Source: a virus
IMG/VR virus record: IMGVR_UViG_3300013100_000034
Coordinates: 1 to 21,533 of that record
DNA: 21,533 nt
Strand: one strand, 5' to 3'
This document shows positions 15,025 through 21,505 of the stretch, one piece after another. The notes below the pieces were generated by a model. That model was not told the DNA's origin. It made no database searches and saw only the letters and a list, made by a program, of their open reading frames with translations. The translations under genes and the position numbers were made by a program. Every line of letters begins with the position of its first letter. The first letter of the stretch is position 1.

Positions 15025-16578
15025 TTATTGGTTTTTAGTGTTAGTATCAGCCGGGTTATCACGCGATGCTTTGGCGTCTGCGCCGTTAGAAAGTTTGCCA
15101 ACCTTCCCGGTAACACCCTGATCGCCAACAGCAGGGGCAGCAGCAGCAGCAGCATTCTGCTTAGCTAGTGTCTCGGCATGCTTGGCAGCGTCATCACCGA
15201 TGGCCTTAGCGATTGCCACGTCAGGCTGGTCTGTGATATCAGGGAGGTCGTTAGGGTCACCCTCGATGCCGAAGCCCTCAAGCGTAAGCTGACGAAGCTC
15301 GTGGCGGTGCAGAACGTTCGTGTTGTTCGCAAGCTCCACGGCCTGCAGGCGGCGGTACTCCGGCTCTGTGCGAATCTTGGGCCAGACAACGCCGACAGCC
15401 TTGCCGAACAGAGCGACGAAAAATTCGCTCCACAGTGACTGACGAAGCATCATTTCATCCACAACACTCTGCTCAAGAGACTTGATATCGGTGTCCGACT
15501 TGCCCAGCAGGACATCTACCGGCACACCAAGCCCGGCAGCGATGAGGCCAGCGACCGGATCGAACGACTCGAAATCGACGCCGCCGCTCATCTTGCCCAT
15601 AAGCTGATAGTCAAGCCCGCCGCTCATAACTGCAGTGCCGCCGCTATCCAGAACCTCACCTGTCGCTGGGTCACGTCGCGGTGCCTCAGCGATGCGGGAT
15701 GCGGAGTTGGCAGCGCCTGCGCCTGTCTTGGCAACAACCTTGGACGCGAAGCGCCCCTGTGCCTTGACGAACGTGGTACCAGCCTCGAACAGTTCCTTGT
15801 GAGCCTTGGTCCAGAACATTGCAGCAATGATGTCAGGTACGCCCAGCACCCAGCCCTCTTGCCTGTTCGCGGCGACGTGGATCATGACCATGTTGCGGTC
15901 AACCTTGATGCCGTCGATGCTGCTCACGGTGCCGCTGGTGTAGTCATGCGCCGGGTAGAACACCTCGATGTCCTTCTCCACAATGTTGCCGGTGGAGAAG
16001 TTCTTCGTGCGGACGCTATACTTGCGAAGCCAGTAGTTCACCCGTGACGGGTCGTTCTCATCCAGAACCCAGCCAGCGATCTGATTAAGCGGAACATTTA
16101 TTAGTTCCTCAGTCTTCTTGTTCTTGGCTACCCACATATTGCCATCGGTAGCAAGCTGCGCTTCCATTCGCCAGTGCGCGTTGTCATTAAAGATGACGCT
16201 CTGGTTGCGGGCGTTATCAAGCATCTTCCCGCCCTTGGCATCGAAGGTGACGCCGCGAGACCAGATGTACCCGGTGCGGGTATTGATCGCCTTCTTGATG
16301 GTAGGGTTGATCGTCAGCATCGCGCGGAGACGGTCTGAGGTTTCCTTGATCGTGTCAATAGAAAACCCCTTGTCCTCCTCCCAGCCATCGATACGCTCCC
16401 AGTTCACGTCTTCGACAAACTTAATTAGGTCTGTCATCGACTCCTGTAGGTAAGAAGTCTGAGCCTGCAGCGCCGTGTTCTCCAGCAAAAGCTCAAATGA
16501 GCTATAGGTCTCCTGCGATTCCTTGAGGGCGTCCTGCATGTAGTTAGGGTTGAACAGGCGCTGTAGTAGATTAGCCAT
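15025..16578 (-). CDS. Portal protein
   Basis: A 517-aa protein directly after the large terminase gene, with a purine-rich ribosome site (AAGAGAGA). It forms the dodecameric portal vertex through which DNA enters and leaves the capsid. Family-typical features are the N-terminal helical part, INTRTGYIWSRGVTF at about 98-112, the NQIAGWVLDENDPSRVNYWLR stem-proximal region, and the C-terminal GVPVDVLLGKSDTDIKSLEQS stretch. The last of these resembles the crown/clip region where portals often have a conserved 'GiP...L.g....n..s...'. The final about 70 residues are low-complexity, rich in Ala, Lys and Asp (KQNAAAAAAPAVGDQG), and probably disordered. Position and size leave little doubt. Confidence 0.9.
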   Translation of the reverse strand: MANLLQRLFNPNYMQDALKESQETYSSFELLLENTALQAQTSYLQESMTDLIKFVEDVNWERIDGWEEDKGFSIDTIKETSDRLRAMLTINPTIKKAINTRTGYIWSRGVTFDAKGGKMLDNARNQSVIFNDNAHWRMEAQLATDGNMWVAKNKKTEELINVPLNQIAGWVLDENDPSRVNYWLRKYSVRTKNFSTGNIVEKDIEVFYPAHDYTSGTVSSIDGIKVDRNMVMIHVAANRQEGWVLGVPDIIAAMFWTKAHKELFEAGTTFVKAQGRFASKVVAKTGAGAANSASRIAEAPRRDPATGEVLDSGGTAVMSGGLDYQLMGKMSGGVDFESFDPVAGLIAAGLGVPVDVLLGKSDTDIKSLEQSVVDEMMLRQSLWSEFFVALFGKAVGVVWPKIRTEPEYRRLQAVELANNTNVLHRHELRQLTLEGFGIEGDPNDLPDITDQPDVAIAKAIGDDAAKHAETLAKQNAAAAAAPAVGDQGVTGKVGKLSNGADAKASRDNPADTNTKNQ

Positions 16579-16587
16579 AAGTCTCTC

Positions 16588-18159
16588 TTAAAATGGGCTG
16601 ACAAGTTCGATGCTATCTAGCACATCGATTTCTAGCATGTCGCCGGGACGGAAGGTGGCAAGCGGGTCTTCAGTGATGTAACCGATAGGCGCACAGGCCA
16701 TCACGAGAGCGTCAACGAAGTCGGGGGATTTGTCGCCGCGCCTGCGGATGTCCTCTTTGGACTCGATCTGCAGCACGCCATTAGGATACGAGTAGCGAAT
16801 GCCAGTCATTTCCTGCACGAGAATCCCAGCGTCGGAGCTATTATCGCCAACTGGTAGATCAATCATACCACTTCTAAGTTGGTGTTTCAAAGAGTCGTAC
16901 CAATAAGCGCGGGAGTTACGGTGAAGAGTACGGTCTGGTGACTTGGCACCAGCAGTCATTTCAACCACAACATATGGGGTAGGCGCAGTGCGAGCGAGCG
17001 CGGTAAGGCGGTCAACAACACCACCGCCGACACCAACGCCGTCAACACGGACTTGATCGATGTCGTACTCCACCGCTAGCTTATGCACACGGGAAGCTAC
17101 TTCCATTGTGTCCATCGTGGTATACGAAGCAAGGACTTCTACGTGCCCATCGACGTTCATAATGGCTACGGTGCGGTCAGCGCCATAGCGCGCCACGTCC
17201 ACGCCGAGAACCTTGAACGAAGTCGGGGTAGGCTCGATGATATTGGCGCGGCCAATCTCAATCTCTGCCGCACTGAATAGCGAGTCAACCGAAGTCTTGG
17301 GGAACTCAGCGAGTACCTTTGACTGGTAGCGCGGCGAGTCCTCGCCCCACATTTCCTTCTGGTCGGCAACAGTCTGGTGCTGTGGCATACCTGCCAGCAG
17401 ACGCTCCACCTGAGCCGATTTAACCGGGTCGTTCGCGTACTTGGCGCGAAGCTCATCACCCTCATTGGTGAAGTTCGGGGTGTCGAAGGCCGACACAGTG
17501 ATAAGATTCCAGAGGTTCTTGCCCTCGCGGAAGATGCGCCCGAACTCAGTGTTCGGGTCGTCAGGGTTTCCCACAGTCAGGATGCGGTCGAACGAAGCCG
17601 TGGTGATGGCCTCAGCACCCGTGAAAATGGTGGTGGGGATACCGCAGCCCTCGTCAGCGATGACGAACACGCCATCTGGACGGTGGGTACCGTGGAAGCC
17701 GTGGATGTTCTCGTTCGCAGGCTTACGGCCCTCGCCAATAAGCTGATCCGTGGTTCGACCATCAACGGTGACGGGTGCCATCCACTTATCACCAAGGGTT
17801 ACACGGCCTCGGAGGTTGTGCTGGATATGGACCTTGCGGATTTCCTCGAAGAGGAGTGCGTGAATCTGCTGGTACGTAGGCGCGGTGGCCTGCACAATGC
17901 AGTTGTCTCGGGTACTGACCCACCATGCGGAGGCGATAGCACTGATGAACGTCTTGCCAATGGAGTGGCATGACTTGACTGCAGTGCGCTTGTTAGCAGC
18001 GATGGAGCGCAAAATTTCCTTCTGCTTCGACCACAGCACAAGTCCAAGCTCCTCCTCAGCCCAAGCCACAGGATCATTCTTGTAGTTGTACTCCCGCGCT
18101 TCCTTCATCAGCTTCTCCACGGCTGCACGGAGAGAGGTATTAAAGGTGGATGCTGGCAT
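16588..18159 (-). CDS. Terminase large subunit
   Basis: A 523-aa packaging motor. The N-terminal ATPase has a Walker A-like SCHSIGKT at 63-70, in the variant form common in phage terminases. It also has Walker B VFVIADE at 164-170, ending in the acidic pair. An adenine-binding QKEI lies near residue 46. The C-terminal RNase-H-like nuclease has VLGVDVARYGADRT at 318-330 with Asp321, a second acidic site at RVDGVGVGGGVVD (Asp373), and a third near SPDFVDALVMACAP toward the end. It starts at ATG 18159, sharing TAATG with the 55-aa ORF upstream, and is followed 9 bases later by the portal gene. It cuts and translocates DNA into the prohead. Confidence 0.96.
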   Translation of the reverse strand: MPASTFNTSLRAAVEKLMKEAREYNYKNDPVAWAEEELGLVLWSKQKEILRSIAANKRTAVKSCHSIGKTFISAIASAWWVSTRDNCIVQATAPTYQQIHALLFEEIRKVHIQHNLRGRVTLGDKWMAPVTVDGRTTDQLIGEGRKPANENIHGFHGTHRPDGVFVIADEGCGIPTTIFTGAEAITTASFDRILTVGNPDDPNTEFGRIFREGKNLWNLITVSAFDTPNFTNEGDELRAKYANDPVKSAQVERLLAGMPQHQTVADQKEMWGEDSPRYQSKVLAEFPKTSVDSLFSAAEIEIGRANIIEPTPTSFKVLGVDVARYGADRTVAIMNVDGHVEVLASYTTMDTMEVASRVHKLAVEYDIDQVRVDGVGVGGGVVDRLTALARTAPTPYVVVEMTAGAKSPDRTLHRNSRAYWYDSLKHQLRSGMIDLPVGDNSSDAGILVQEMTGIRYSYPNGVLQIESKEDIRRRGDKSPDFVDALVMACAPIGYITEDPLATFRPGDMLEIDVLDSIELVSPF

Positions 18160-18326
18160 TACAGGTACTCAGCGTGCACGTATAGTGCGAACTCCCGAAG
18201 CACTTTGAATGGATTCGGTAGGGCTTCGATGTACTCTCGAAGGTCGTAGTCATCGTACTCTGCGGGGTCATGCGAGATTTCCTCTAGAACTTCGATGAAT
18301 CCCTGTGTGATGTCTGAAACTTGCAT
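18159..18326 (-). CDS. Small acidic protein between the terminase genes (55 aa)
   Basis: A 55-codon ORF beginning MQVSDITQGFIEVLEEI and ending FALYVHAEYL. It has GGAGAAA 8 bases before the ATG, and its stop overlaps the terminase ATG in TAATG, so coupling to the large terminase is likely. It fills the whole gap between the two terminase genes. The protein is acidic (SHDPAEYDDYDLREY) and probably helical. I do not recognise a family. It could be an accessory of the packaging machine or merely a coupling peptide that sets terminase translation. Confidence 0.7.
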   Translation of the reverse strand: MQVSDITQGFIEVLEEISHDPAEYDDYDLREYIEALPNPFKVLREFALYVHAEYL

Positions 18327-18341
18327 TACTATTTCTCCGGT

Positions 18342-18866
18342 TTATTTGTACGTGTCATCGGCAGGGTCAAGATACAGCACCTGCTCTACTGCTGCCGTCG
18401 AAGTCTCGGCTACCCACTCGGGCCATGCTTCTAGTTCCTTCTTGGCATCATCGGTAAGCGGTAGGCTCAACACCTTCTGATGCAGCAGACCATACGCCTG
18501 CTTCATCACAGCGAAAAGCTGCAGTGTCTCCTCATCGCTGATGACAGTGAACTCGTGCCTGATAGTCTCCTGATTCAGGTCAAGTAGCTCTGATAGCCTT
18601 TCGAGCGCCTTGATGATGGCCTCGCCGTGCTTGAAGCTTCCAGCCTCCAGCCCTGCCCAAAGGTGTTCGATGATCTTCTCTGTGCGGAGCATGACGATGC
18701 CGCGCATTTCGATTGGGTCGCGCATGGTGGTTGACTCAAGCGCCTCACGCACCATAGCCATTGCCTCGATAGCCTTGATGCCATGCTTTAGCTCAATCTC
18801 TGCATATGACCGACCGCGAATGCGATCATCGAGAATAAGCTGAGTCAATCCATCATTTGCTGTCAT
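18342..18866 (-). CDS. Putative terminase small subunit
   Basis: A 174-aa helical protein as the first gene of the morphogenesis block, two genes before the large terminase. Residues about 17-43 (RGRSYAEIELKHGIKAIEAMAMVREAL) look like a helix-turn-helix. They are followed by long helices at 48-120 that could form the oligomerisation core of a small terminase ring. That arrangement, DNA-binding N-terminus then helical core, fits small terminase subunits, which recognise the packaging site. Sequence similarity is not obvious, so the call rests on position and layout. No proper Shine-Dalgarno site is present: GAGG ends only 2 bases from the ATG, whereas a promoter-like pair ends 6 bases upstream. 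Confidence 0.7.
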   Translation of the reverse strand: MTANDGLTQLILDDRIRGRSYAEIELKHGIKAIEAMAMVREALESTTMRDPIEMRGIVMLRTEKIIEHLWAGLEAGSFKHGEAIIKALERLSELLDLNQETIRHEFTVISDEETLQLFAVMKQAYGLLHQKVLSLPLTDDAKKELEAWPEWVAETSTAAVEQVLYLDPADDTYK

Positions 18867-18872
18867 AGCCTC

Positions 18873-18901
18873 ACTTTACCACACAAACTTTATTTTTGCA
18901 A
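18873..18901 (-). promoter_or_regulatory. Candidate promoter of the morphogenesis operon
   Basis: On the minus strand TTGCAA (18901-18896) and TAAAGT (18878-18873) are 17 bases apart, each matching 4 of 6 consensus positions, directly after a strong terminator. The small terminase ATG begins 7 bases after the -10 box, at the expected transcription start, so the message would be leaderless. Confidence 0.5.
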
Positions 18902-18910
18902 GAAGGCATG

Positions 18911-18946
18911 AAAAAGGGCCAGCCGTGGGAGGAGCGGCTGGCCCTT
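18911..18946 (-). terminator. Strong intrinsic terminator downstream of the redoxin gene
   Basis: A perfect 12-bp stem (AAGGGCCAGCCG with CGGCTGGCCCTT), 9-base loop and a run of five T on the minus strand. It ends the redoxin transcript and insulates the morphogenesis operon. The plus strand lacks a T tract. The adjacent 18947-19023 holds only a small 6-bp hairpin (CCCCTG-TTG-CAGGGG at 18957-18971) and no gene. Confidence 0.85.
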
Positions 18947-19023
18947 AGTGGCTCAACCCCTGTTGCAGGGGGAGCGGGGCGAAGGACGGAGGAGAACTTT
19001 CGCGTACCTATATTCTAGCAGTT

Positions 19024-19260
19024 TTAAATGTAAACCGCAAGTCGGTCTGGCACGAAGCCATACCAATGTTCGCCCTCGGAGGTTTCGACAACAGGCACTT
19101 GCATGTAGCCTAGTTCCTTGGTTACATAGTCAAATGCAGCGGCATCCTCGCTAACATCAATCTTGGTGTAGGGGCGCTTACGCTGGTCGAGATATCGGGC
19201 AGTCGCTGTACACTGGACGCAACCGGGCTTACTGTAAATGGTGATATTTGAATTCTTCAT
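19024..19260 (-). CDS. nrdH: NrdH-like glutaredoxin
   Basis: A 78-aa thioredoxin-fold protein. It has IYSKPGCVQCTATARYLD with the redox-active CVQC (Cys14 and Cys17), a cis-Pro in MQVPVVE, and the C-terminal HWYGFVPDRL, which corresponds to the WSGFRPD motif that separates NrdH redoxins from ordinary glutaredoxins. NrdH passes electrons from thioredoxin reductase to class Ib ribonucleotide reductase, supporting dNTP supply during phage replication. No reductase gene is in this window. The gene stands alone between its own promoter and a strong terminator. No Shine-Dalgarno site precedes the ATG, and a TTGACA promoter ends 8 bases upstream, so a leaderless message is likely. Confidence 0.93.
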   Translation of the reverse strand: MKNSNITIYSKPGCVQCTATARYLDQRKRPYTKIDVSEDAAAFDYVTKELGYMQVPVVETSEGEHWYGFVPDRLAVYI

Positions 19261-19268
19261 AGGAGTTT

Positions 19269-19297
19269 AGTTTAACTACGCGCACATTAGGTGTCAA
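19269..19297 (-). promoter_or_regulatory. Promoter of the redoxin gene
   Basis: A perfect TTGACA (19297-19292) is 17 bases from TAAACT (19274-19269, 4 of 6) on the minus strand. The nrdH ATG starts 9 bases after the -10 box, so the mRNA would have no leader or one of a few bases. Confidence 0.65.
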
Positions 19298-19350
19298 ACT
19301 CATGCTTTGCTGGCCGCAAAAAGAATTTTGAAAATATTTCCAGATAGGTC

Positions 19351-19379
19351 TTGACAAGCAAAATCGTCGGTGCAATAGT
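19351..19379 (+). promoter_or_regulatory. Promoter of the DGQHR gene
   Basis: A perfect TTGACA (19351-19356) and AATAGT (19374-19379, 4 of 6) are 17 bases apart on the plus strand. Transcription would start near 19386 and give a leader of about 38 bases containing AAGGAGG in front of ATG 19424. It faces away from the redoxin promoter; the -35 boxes are 53 bases apart. Confidence 0.6.
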
Positions 19380-19423
19380 TCATATATCAGCAACACAAAC
19401 CCGAAAATGAAGGAGGCAATAAA

Positions 19424-20770
19424 ATGACCATGTTCGCAACTGTTACAAAGGGAACCACAACTGGAACTGCAACCGCTAAGCCGACCACCACCAACATCAC
19501 GGCCACCAAGCGCAAGGGCACCAAGAGCAAGAAGACGCTCGCCCCTGTGCCGGTGCCTGTGACGGGTTACGAATCGGAGGTTCGTTTCTTCGCCACGCAG
19601 TACAAGCAGGGAGGGCGCACCGTGTACTCTCTCGACTTGTCCATCGCACAGATCGTCGGGCTGATCGCAGCCCCCGATCCTGAGCGACCGCTTCCCGGCA
19701 ACCGCCGTATCCAGCCTGCGCACGCAGCCGCGTTCGGTGCGTACATCCGTGAACACTCCGACTGGATCGCTCCGGCGATCATCCTGCGTGGGCCGAACGC
19801 CTTTGACTTCGCGCCCATCGAAGAAATCAACGGAGCCTCGTTCGGCGTCGTCTCGATCCCGACGCTCGCGGTCCCCGATCTTCACATCCTCGACGGTCAG
19901 CACCGCATCCTTGGGATGCACATGGCGGCTCGTGCGATCACGGAGGAACTTGACAAGGCGCGTGACGGACTGGCACGGGGGCGTAAGGCTGGCGACCAGA
20001 ACCTCACCGCGCACTTTCAGGGCCTCATCAAGGAACTGCAGGCGCAGCGGAAGCGATTCGAGAACGAGCGGGTGACGATACAAGTCTTCATCGAGACTCG
20101 CCAGTTGTCCTACCAGCAGATGTTCTATGATGTCGCGGATAACGCCCTGCCGATTACCGCATCCGTGCGTGCCCGGTATGACGCCCGCAAGATCACGAAC
20201 CGTGTCCTCACCGACGTGCTGGAACAGCCTCTGCTGTCTGGGCGGGTGGATATGGAGCGTGACCGGCTCGGGCGTGCCAACCCGAACCTGCTCTCTGCCA
20301 AGCACGTCGCTGACATTGTGCGTATCATCGCCGTGGGGCTGGAGGGGCGGATCAGTCGTCGCCTTGAGTCCGAGCTTCAGGAAGACGAACTGGTGCAGCA
20401 CACGCGGGCGTTCTTCGACGCGCTGACCGAGGGCTTCCACGAGCTTGAGCAAGTTAAGGATGGCTCACTTTCGCCCATCGAGCTTCGCCAGACTTCGATG
20501 CTCGGGTCACCTGTCACGATCCGGGTTCTCGCCGGGGCATACTACGAGCTTCGCAACAAGGGTTTCGATCACGACATGATCGTACACTACTTCGAGCGGC
20601 TTGACCCCTTTCTGTCGCAGCCTGCCACGCCGCTCCTTGTGGAGCATGCGGGGACGGAGGTATTCGTGCCGGGTGCCCTCGCGCCGAGTTCGCGTCGTCA
20701 GGACTTGAAGGAGTTCCGCAATGCTCTCACGAACTGGGCCGTGGAGGCCCCTAGCTGGCTCGGAGCCTAA
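19424..20770 (+). CDS. DGQHR-domain (DndB-like) protein
   Basis: A 448-aa protein with a strong ribosome site (AAGGAGG, 7-8 bases before the ATG). Residues 1-46 are a Thr/Lys-rich, probably disordered basic tail. The core carries the family hallmarks: NRRIQPAHAAAFGAYIREH at 93-111, LHILDGQHRILGM with DGQHR at 157-161, a helical insertion at about 170-215, and QMFYDVADNALPITASVRARYD at 232-253. This is the DGQHR family that includes DndB of DNA phosphorothioation systems and DpdB of 7-deazaguanine systems, related to the ParB/Srx nucleotide-binding fold. In the dnd system DndB is reported as a regulator. Here no dnd or dpd partner gene is in view. DNA binding or interference with host modification-dependent defence is inference. 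It has its own promoter and terminator, and looks more GC-rich at third positions than its neighbours. Confidence 0.85.
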   Translation: MTMFATVTKGTTTGTATAKPTTTNITATKRKGTKSKKTLAPVPVPVTGYESEVRFFATQYKQGGRTVYSLDLSIAQIVGLIAAPDPERPLPGNRRIQPAHAAAFGAYIREHSDWIAPAIILRGPNAFDFAPIEEINGASFGVVSIPTLAVPDLHILDGQHRILGMHMAARAITEELDKARDGLARGRKAGDQNLTAHFQGLIKELQAQRKRFENERVTIQVFIETRQLSYQQMFYDVADNALPITASVRARYDARKITNRVLTDVLEQPLLSGRVDMERDRLGRANPNLLSAKHVADIVRIIAVGLEGRISRRLESELQEDELVQHTRAFFDALTEGFHELEQVKDGSLSPIELRQTSMLGSPVTIRVLAGAYYELRNKGFDHDMIVHYFERLDPFLSQPATPLLVEHAGTEVFVPGALAPSSRRQDLKEFRNALTNWAVEAPSWLGA

Positions 20771-20776
20771 CCCACA

Positions 20777-20811
20777 AGAATCCCCCTGACTCATAAGGTC
20801 AGGGGGATTCT
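20777..20811 (+). terminator. Long perfect hairpin after the DGQHR gene
   Basis: A perfect 14-bp stem (left arm 20777-20790, right arm 20798-20811) and 7-base loop start 6 bases after the stop codon. Neither strand has a clear T tract (plus ATTCTGCATT, minus ATTCTTGTG), but the symmetric element could stop transcription from both sides, including antisense read-through from the tRNA genes. Confidence 0.65.
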
Positions 20812-20847
20812 GCATTAAGGTACGATTGAGCTAGAGAGGAGGTCAGC

Positions 20848-21432
20848 ATGAGCGGACTCAGCCAAAAGGAAATCAAGGCGCTACTCGACAGCCTAGACGA
20901 ACAAGGCGCTTTACTGTTCAAAGTTAAAAAGGGTGTGCTGGTCAAGTTCCCAGACGGTTCCATGACAACAGTGCACCGAACAAACTCAGATCACCGCAGC
21001 ACTCTGAACATGCGGGCTGTAGTTAAACGAGCGGGGCTAGCATGGCCCTTCGACCATGATAGAAAGGATACCCAGTTGGCTATGAGACTCACACCAGAAC
21101 GCAAAGAGCTACTAATGAAGGCTGTAGAGGAAGCCGGTGATGGCCCCGTCAGTGCGGCAGCCATCGCAGCCAAAGCCGAGGTAGCCGACCCAACAGCGAA
21201 GAATGCGCTTATCCGAGGCGGGTTCGTGCAAGAGCGGCGTGGCGTATGGGTACGCAACAAGCCAGATGCCCTTGAGCCAGCACAGGGGGCATCAGAGCCA
21301 GTCGTGCAGACTGCTGGGGAGCGGAGCTTCATCGATGATGTCGATTCGTGGGTGGTCCCAGTCCCAAAGAAACTTCAGCGGATGGCCGACCTCATGGGGC
21401 TGAGCATCGAAGTCAGGGTGTGGAGGCCCTAG
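20848..21432 (+). CDS. HicA-like / winged-helix two-domain protein of unknown function
   Basis: A 194-aa protein with GAGGAGG before ATG 20848. Residues 1-66 resemble the small HicA (YcfA) RNA-binding fold: an initial helix (SQKEIKALLDSLDEQG), a strand turn with KVKKGVLVKFPDGSMTTVHRTN, then STLNMRAVVKRAGL, equivalent to the 'GTLr.IlkqaGl' end of HicA. The catalytic His of HicA's 'GSH' element is not present at the matching place (GVLVKF), so mRNA interferase activity is doubtful; His43 is the nearest histidine. Residues about 80-136 look like a winged helix (ERKELLMKAVEEAGDG, VSAAAIAAKAEV, TAKNALIRGGFVQERRGVWVR). The C-terminal 50 residues are unassigned. A nucleic-acid-binding regulator is a fair guess; no HicB antitoxin is adjacent. 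Confidence 0.7.
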   Translation: MSGLSQKEIKALLDSLDEQGALLFKVKKGVLVKFPDGSMTTVHRTNSDHRSTLNMRAVVKRAGLAWPFDHDRKDTQLAMRLTPERKELLMKAVEEAGDGPVSAAAIAAKAEVADPTAKNALIRGGFVQERRGVWVRNKPDALEPAQGASEPVVQTAGERSFIDDVDSWVVPVPKKLQRMADLMGLSIEVRVWRP

Positions 21433-21504
21433 CACCGCATCAAGGATTCGAACCTCGATTGGCAGGTTCAGAGCCTGCTGTCTTGCCGGTTAGACGAATG
21501 CGGT
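21433..21504 (-). tRNA. tRNA-Gln (anticodon CUG)
   Basis: All arms fold on the minus strand. Acceptor ACCGCAT pairs fully with ATGCGGT, D stem GTCT with AGAC, anticodon stem GCAGG with CCTGC around loop CTCTGAA (anticodon CTG), and T stem CGAGG with CCTTG around TTCGAAT. Discriminator base G at 21433. Total 72 bases; CCA is not encoded. The 3' end abuts the stop codon of the convergent HicA-like gene with no spacer. Confidence 0.93.
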
Positions 21505-21505
21505 A

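Noticed and set aside
18948-19154. A 68-codon plus-strand ORF over the terminator region and nrdH
   Set aside because: It lies antisense to nrdH and starts at the edge of the terminator stem; the product looks random and no ribosome site or promoter precedes it.
19229-20452. A 407-codon minus-strand ORF antisense to the DGQHR gene and running into nrdH
   Set aside because: It overlaps two clearly recognisable genes and their divergent promoters, and its His/Arg/Asp-rich translation resembles no protein. It arises from G/C-biased third positions.
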